From positions 62,001-126,000 of the forward strand of contig CM082584.2 in NCBI GenBank assembly GCA_040954595.2: 64,000 bases of DNA. Direction: 5' to 3'. The stretch comes from Balanoglossus misakiensis. Taxonomy: Eukaryota > Hemichordata. The translations under genes were made by a program, and so were the position numbers. The number at the start of each line of letters is the position of its first letter. Within the stretch, counting starts at the first letter, position 1. A model generated the notes under the pieces. The model did no database searches and had not been told where the DNA came from. It saw only the letters and a list, made by a program, of their open reading frames with translations. Below are positions 61,171-64,000 of the stretch, piece by piece.

Positions 61171-61293
61171 CTACGGCACAGATGGCCCCAGTCCAACACT
61201 ACTGGCAGTAACAGGTGTAGTCAGTATAAGAATTTGGTGTTTGGGAACAATAGCCTCCATTTTGACACGGATTCTGATCACATGGGTTAATGA
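61171..61293 (-). pseudogene. EGF7 exon with TAG (unit 4)
   Basis: 123 nt, shared TAG. Confidence 0.7.
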
Positions 61294-61464
61294 CTATCAG
61301 AAAAAAAATAGTTTAAAAAACATGAAATGCAGATGGCTACACCTCAACCAAAGATGATTCCTGCACCACAACAAAATCCTTTGACACGAGCATTATACTG
61401 GAACCATACCCAGAACACGCATTAAGTATATGATGAAGGGACAATGTCTCTATTTTGGGTAATA

Positions 61465-61575
61465 CAGTAAAACCTGTCTTTATGGACACCTCTCTAATCA
61501 GAACACCTAGTAAGATTGATTTTTCAAGCCAAATAGTAAGGATAATTAAGGACGTCTCTTTTACTTAATACTCAG
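61465..61575. mobile_element. Possible pogo/Tigger-like terminus (unit 4)
   Basis: As unit 1. Confidence 0.3.
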
Positions 61576-61857
61576 ATGTGTGCACCACCTTAGGAGAGAT
61601 TACCTCATATGCACAATTATCTCTACAGACACTAGTCTTCAAGAGGCAACTCTTGTATATTTGAGTGATGAAAACATCCAGCTTCGTACACTTCCTCACA
61701 AGTTCGTGCCTATCCTAAATTGCACGGACATACAAATGAAATTTCTGTTTTCTTTTCTCTTGTGGAAATTTTAGAAATGAGAAGTTACCACACAATTCAA
61801 TTGCCATGAAGAGAAAGTGCCCAAAAGATTGTCATTTACGGTACGTCAGAAACTTAC

Positions 61858-61980
61858 ATATTTCACAACGGTTACCCTCATAGCAACCAGTACAGGCACA
61901 GGTATATGCCGTGCAGGAGTTGGCCACTGCATTACATACAGCCCCGTTGAGACAGCTGTTTCGCTGGCATGGATCTTGGA
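61858..61980 (-). CDS. EGF6 exon, intact (unit 4)
   Basis: 123 nt, eight Cys. Confidence 0.8.
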
Positions 61981-62372
61981 CTGCAATAAAAAGTGCAACC
62001 TAATGTTATCTCAGCAATATTTACTTTCAAAATCTGTTTGATAAAAACATCATCATTACCATTACTGTAAATACTGAACGGAACTTCACTTCCAAAAACA
62101 ACTTGCTCATTCTGGGACGCACTTGTGGGGCTATGAAAATCTCTGTATATGTATCTTGTGTAGGGAAAATTTTCATGAACGATCAACATTTTTTTCTTCA
62201 AATAAACATGTTTTCTTTCAGTTGTACATCATTTTTGAGGTGAACGATTCCCAAGGCCCAAGGTGTGATGCTGAAGATGAAAATATAAAGTATGACCAAC
62301 AGACAATGTATTGAGACATGATTGTAAATGTTAGTTCCTGCATGACAAAATGTTTGTTTTAATGAGTTTTAC

Positions 62373-62489
62373 ACTGGCTGCAGTGTGTGCCGGTGAAACA
62401 TCCTGGACAAGTACACTCATAAGTTGTACACGACAGCCGAGTACACTGCCCATTGTTCAGGCATGGACTTGGCCTACATGGAGTTTGTT
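62373..62489 (-). CDS. EGF5 exon, intact (unit 4)
   Basis: 117 nt, eight Cys. Confidence 0.8.
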
Positions 62490-62804
62490 CTGTTTCAATG
62501 GAATGAAAATAAATAAATAGTAGTGACATAAGTTTTTAGGTTATGACCATTTCCTTAATTCCTACAGCTGTGGTTCTATCGGGTTCTCCTATAACTAAGC
62601 CTCCTTAATGTATAACTGAACAATAAGAATTACTTATTATACTTTTGGGAGTTTAGGACTTAGTAATTGCAAAAAAGACTCAATTCCTGAAAGTGCCTAT
62701 TTGGTTTGTCACATCCTAAATATACAGGTAATTTCATAGCTGCCAGCTATGACAAATATACCGGTATGAGGGGGGAAAAACAGTTCCTCGTCTGATAAAT
62801 TTAC

Positions 62805-62927
62805 CTTGGTCACAGGTGATTCCAATGATACAGCCTTGACAGCGACAGGTAAACGCACTGCACGATCCACTGATTGGCTCACAGATACCGTTGTTCATGC
62901 ACGGATTGGGAGAACATTGATCGAGTC
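62805..62927 (-). CDS. EGF4 exon, intact (unit 4)
   Basis: 123 nt, eight Cys. Confidence 0.8.
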
Positions 62928-63405
62928 CTGGGGGTTGCATGTAAATCAACCAACAATTGCACATTAACATCACAAGTCATTTCACTATTTTTTCATTCCA
63001 AACTTAAAAGATTGCTTGTAACTTGCTGAACAAATATTCATATGGACAGACTATTCTAGCTTGGAACAGGCAAAATCAAGGGTGCCCTGACGCCCAACTT
63101 TTAAGAGCAGTTCATTTACTGAAACTGCCAGCACCCAATATTATCCCACATGTAATCAATATGTGGAAATCAAATACATCTGTAACAGTTTTAATTTACC
63201 ATGTGGGTATTTGCATGGAGGGCCATGGTATTTGTTACCTACTGATAAAATACCTTTCAAAACAATATCCTCATTTCTTCAGAAGTTTGGCAACAAGACC
63301 AATAAAGTTTCACATCAAAATTTACAATGTATAAATAAGCTTAAAAGATCTACGGAATGAAGATGGCTTGTTTGTTTGCAGGGTGTCTTGAAAGTATATA
63401 CTCAC

Positions 63406-63413
63406 TTGTTTGA
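63406..63413 (-). pseudogene. EGF3 donor-side fragment (unit 4)
   Basis: The last 8 nt of the split EGF3 exon with its GTGAGT donor at 63405. The rest lies past the window. Confidence 0.6.
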
Positions 63414-64000
63414 CCATGGACCCTAGAGAAAGAAGGACGCGCAACTCCAGTTTTTTCTTGAAATGATGTTCTTTTGCATACATTATTTCCAGATAAATCC
63501 CAATAATCCAATTTGCAAATAAACTGTGTATAAACTAACGCAAAGTCTCGTGTTTTGTGTGAAGTTATCACAACACCTCAGAACATCTCGCAGAAGACGA
63601 GAAAACTGCAACGTGGTTGAACGCAGCGATTATTTATGGAACACATCTGGACAAGTTAAACAGGAATTTGAATCTGAGTCTGACAGCGTCCAAAACAAGC
63701 ATCTTTTGTCTAACAGTCCGGGTATTTCACAAGGCTGTGAGCTAACCGTACCGAGGGTTGCCTGGCGGCCATAGCGCACACATGATAATCCACCCAGTTT
63801 GTTTACAAATTGTTTTCGTGAAATCTGTTTTATTGTTCACGCACTGCGAAATAAAATGCCCCTAAACCACAATTTTTATTTCAATGCTTCACGCAAACAT
63901 AACATTATTACGAAAAGTGTCAGCGTTACTAAGAAATATGAGTGCCCAGTCGGACATGCAAAAAACATGGATGATTTGTTTACAATTTTTAAATGAAGCT
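63414..64000. mobile_element. DNA transposon in EGF3, partial (unit 4)
   Basis: The left inverted end and 587 bp of the element are visible. Cut by the window end. Confidence 0.7.

Larger units (their letters stand above)
49582..64000 (-). repeat. Tandem unit 4 (truncated by window end)
   Basis: Fourth copy, with 14419 bp visible, ending inside the transposon that splits EGF3. Private deletions: about 416 bp removing most of the foldback element (junction near 52422), 28 nt in gag (near 56170), 34 nt near 58293, and 11 nt in EGF8 (near 60697). Introns otherwise match unit 1. Confidence 0.95.

Noticed and set aside
1-64000. tRNA, rRNA or other structured RNA genes
   Set aside because: I looked for conserved tRNA boxes and rRNA-like stretches and recognised none.

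Overview
The window is eukaryotic, AT-rich genomic DNA, probably from a marine invertebrate animal. The reasons are small phase-1 exons with GT/AG splice sites coding for EGF-like modules, fossils of LINE, LTR and DNA transposons, and a degenerate repeat ending in TCCA/CATA microsatellites. The phylum cannot be fixed from the sequence alone. I see no prokaryotic operon, CRISPR array, rRNA or tRNA.

The whole window is one head-to-tail tandem array of a 16-17 kb unit. Unit 1 is 1-16902, unit 2 is 16903-32784, unit 3 is 32785-49581, and unit 4 is 49582-64000 (cut by the window end). The units are nearly identical, and transposon fossils sit at matching positions, so those insertions came before the amplification. 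Each unit also has private deletions.

On the minus strand each unit carries up to 17 small exons. In transcription order these are EGF1-EGF12, then five cysteine-rich exons CR1-CR5 of the ephrin-receptor-like/GCC2-GCC3 type with CPxGxxC motifs. Every exon whose ends can be placed begins and ends in phase 1, so each can be skipped or duplicated without shifting frame. I see no first exon with a signal peptide and no last exon inside a unit. The array therefore looks like amplification of an internal segment of a large extracellular-protein gene. Many EGF modules have eight cysteines rather than six.

Many exons carry lesions shared by every unit that retains them: stops in EGF1, EGF7, CR4 and CR5, frameshifts in CR1, CR2, CR5 and EGF12, and an 887-bp DNA transposon inside EGF3. 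The segment was therefore already damaged before it was amplified. Other modules are open (EGF2, 4, 5, 6, 9, 10, 11 and CR3). Either this is an amplified pseudogene, or a protein is still made by skipping broken symmetric exons; only RNA can decide. EGF8 is informative: its splice donor is lost in units 1 and 2, an 11-nt deletion breaks it in unit 4, and it is intact only in unit 3.

The large intron between EGF12 and CR1 holds, on the plus strand, a foldback element, a broken CR1/L2-like LINE (endonuclease plus reverse transcriptase) and a broken LTR-retrotransposon gag-protease. Variants shared between units give conflicting groupings, which suggests exchange or gene conversion among units.
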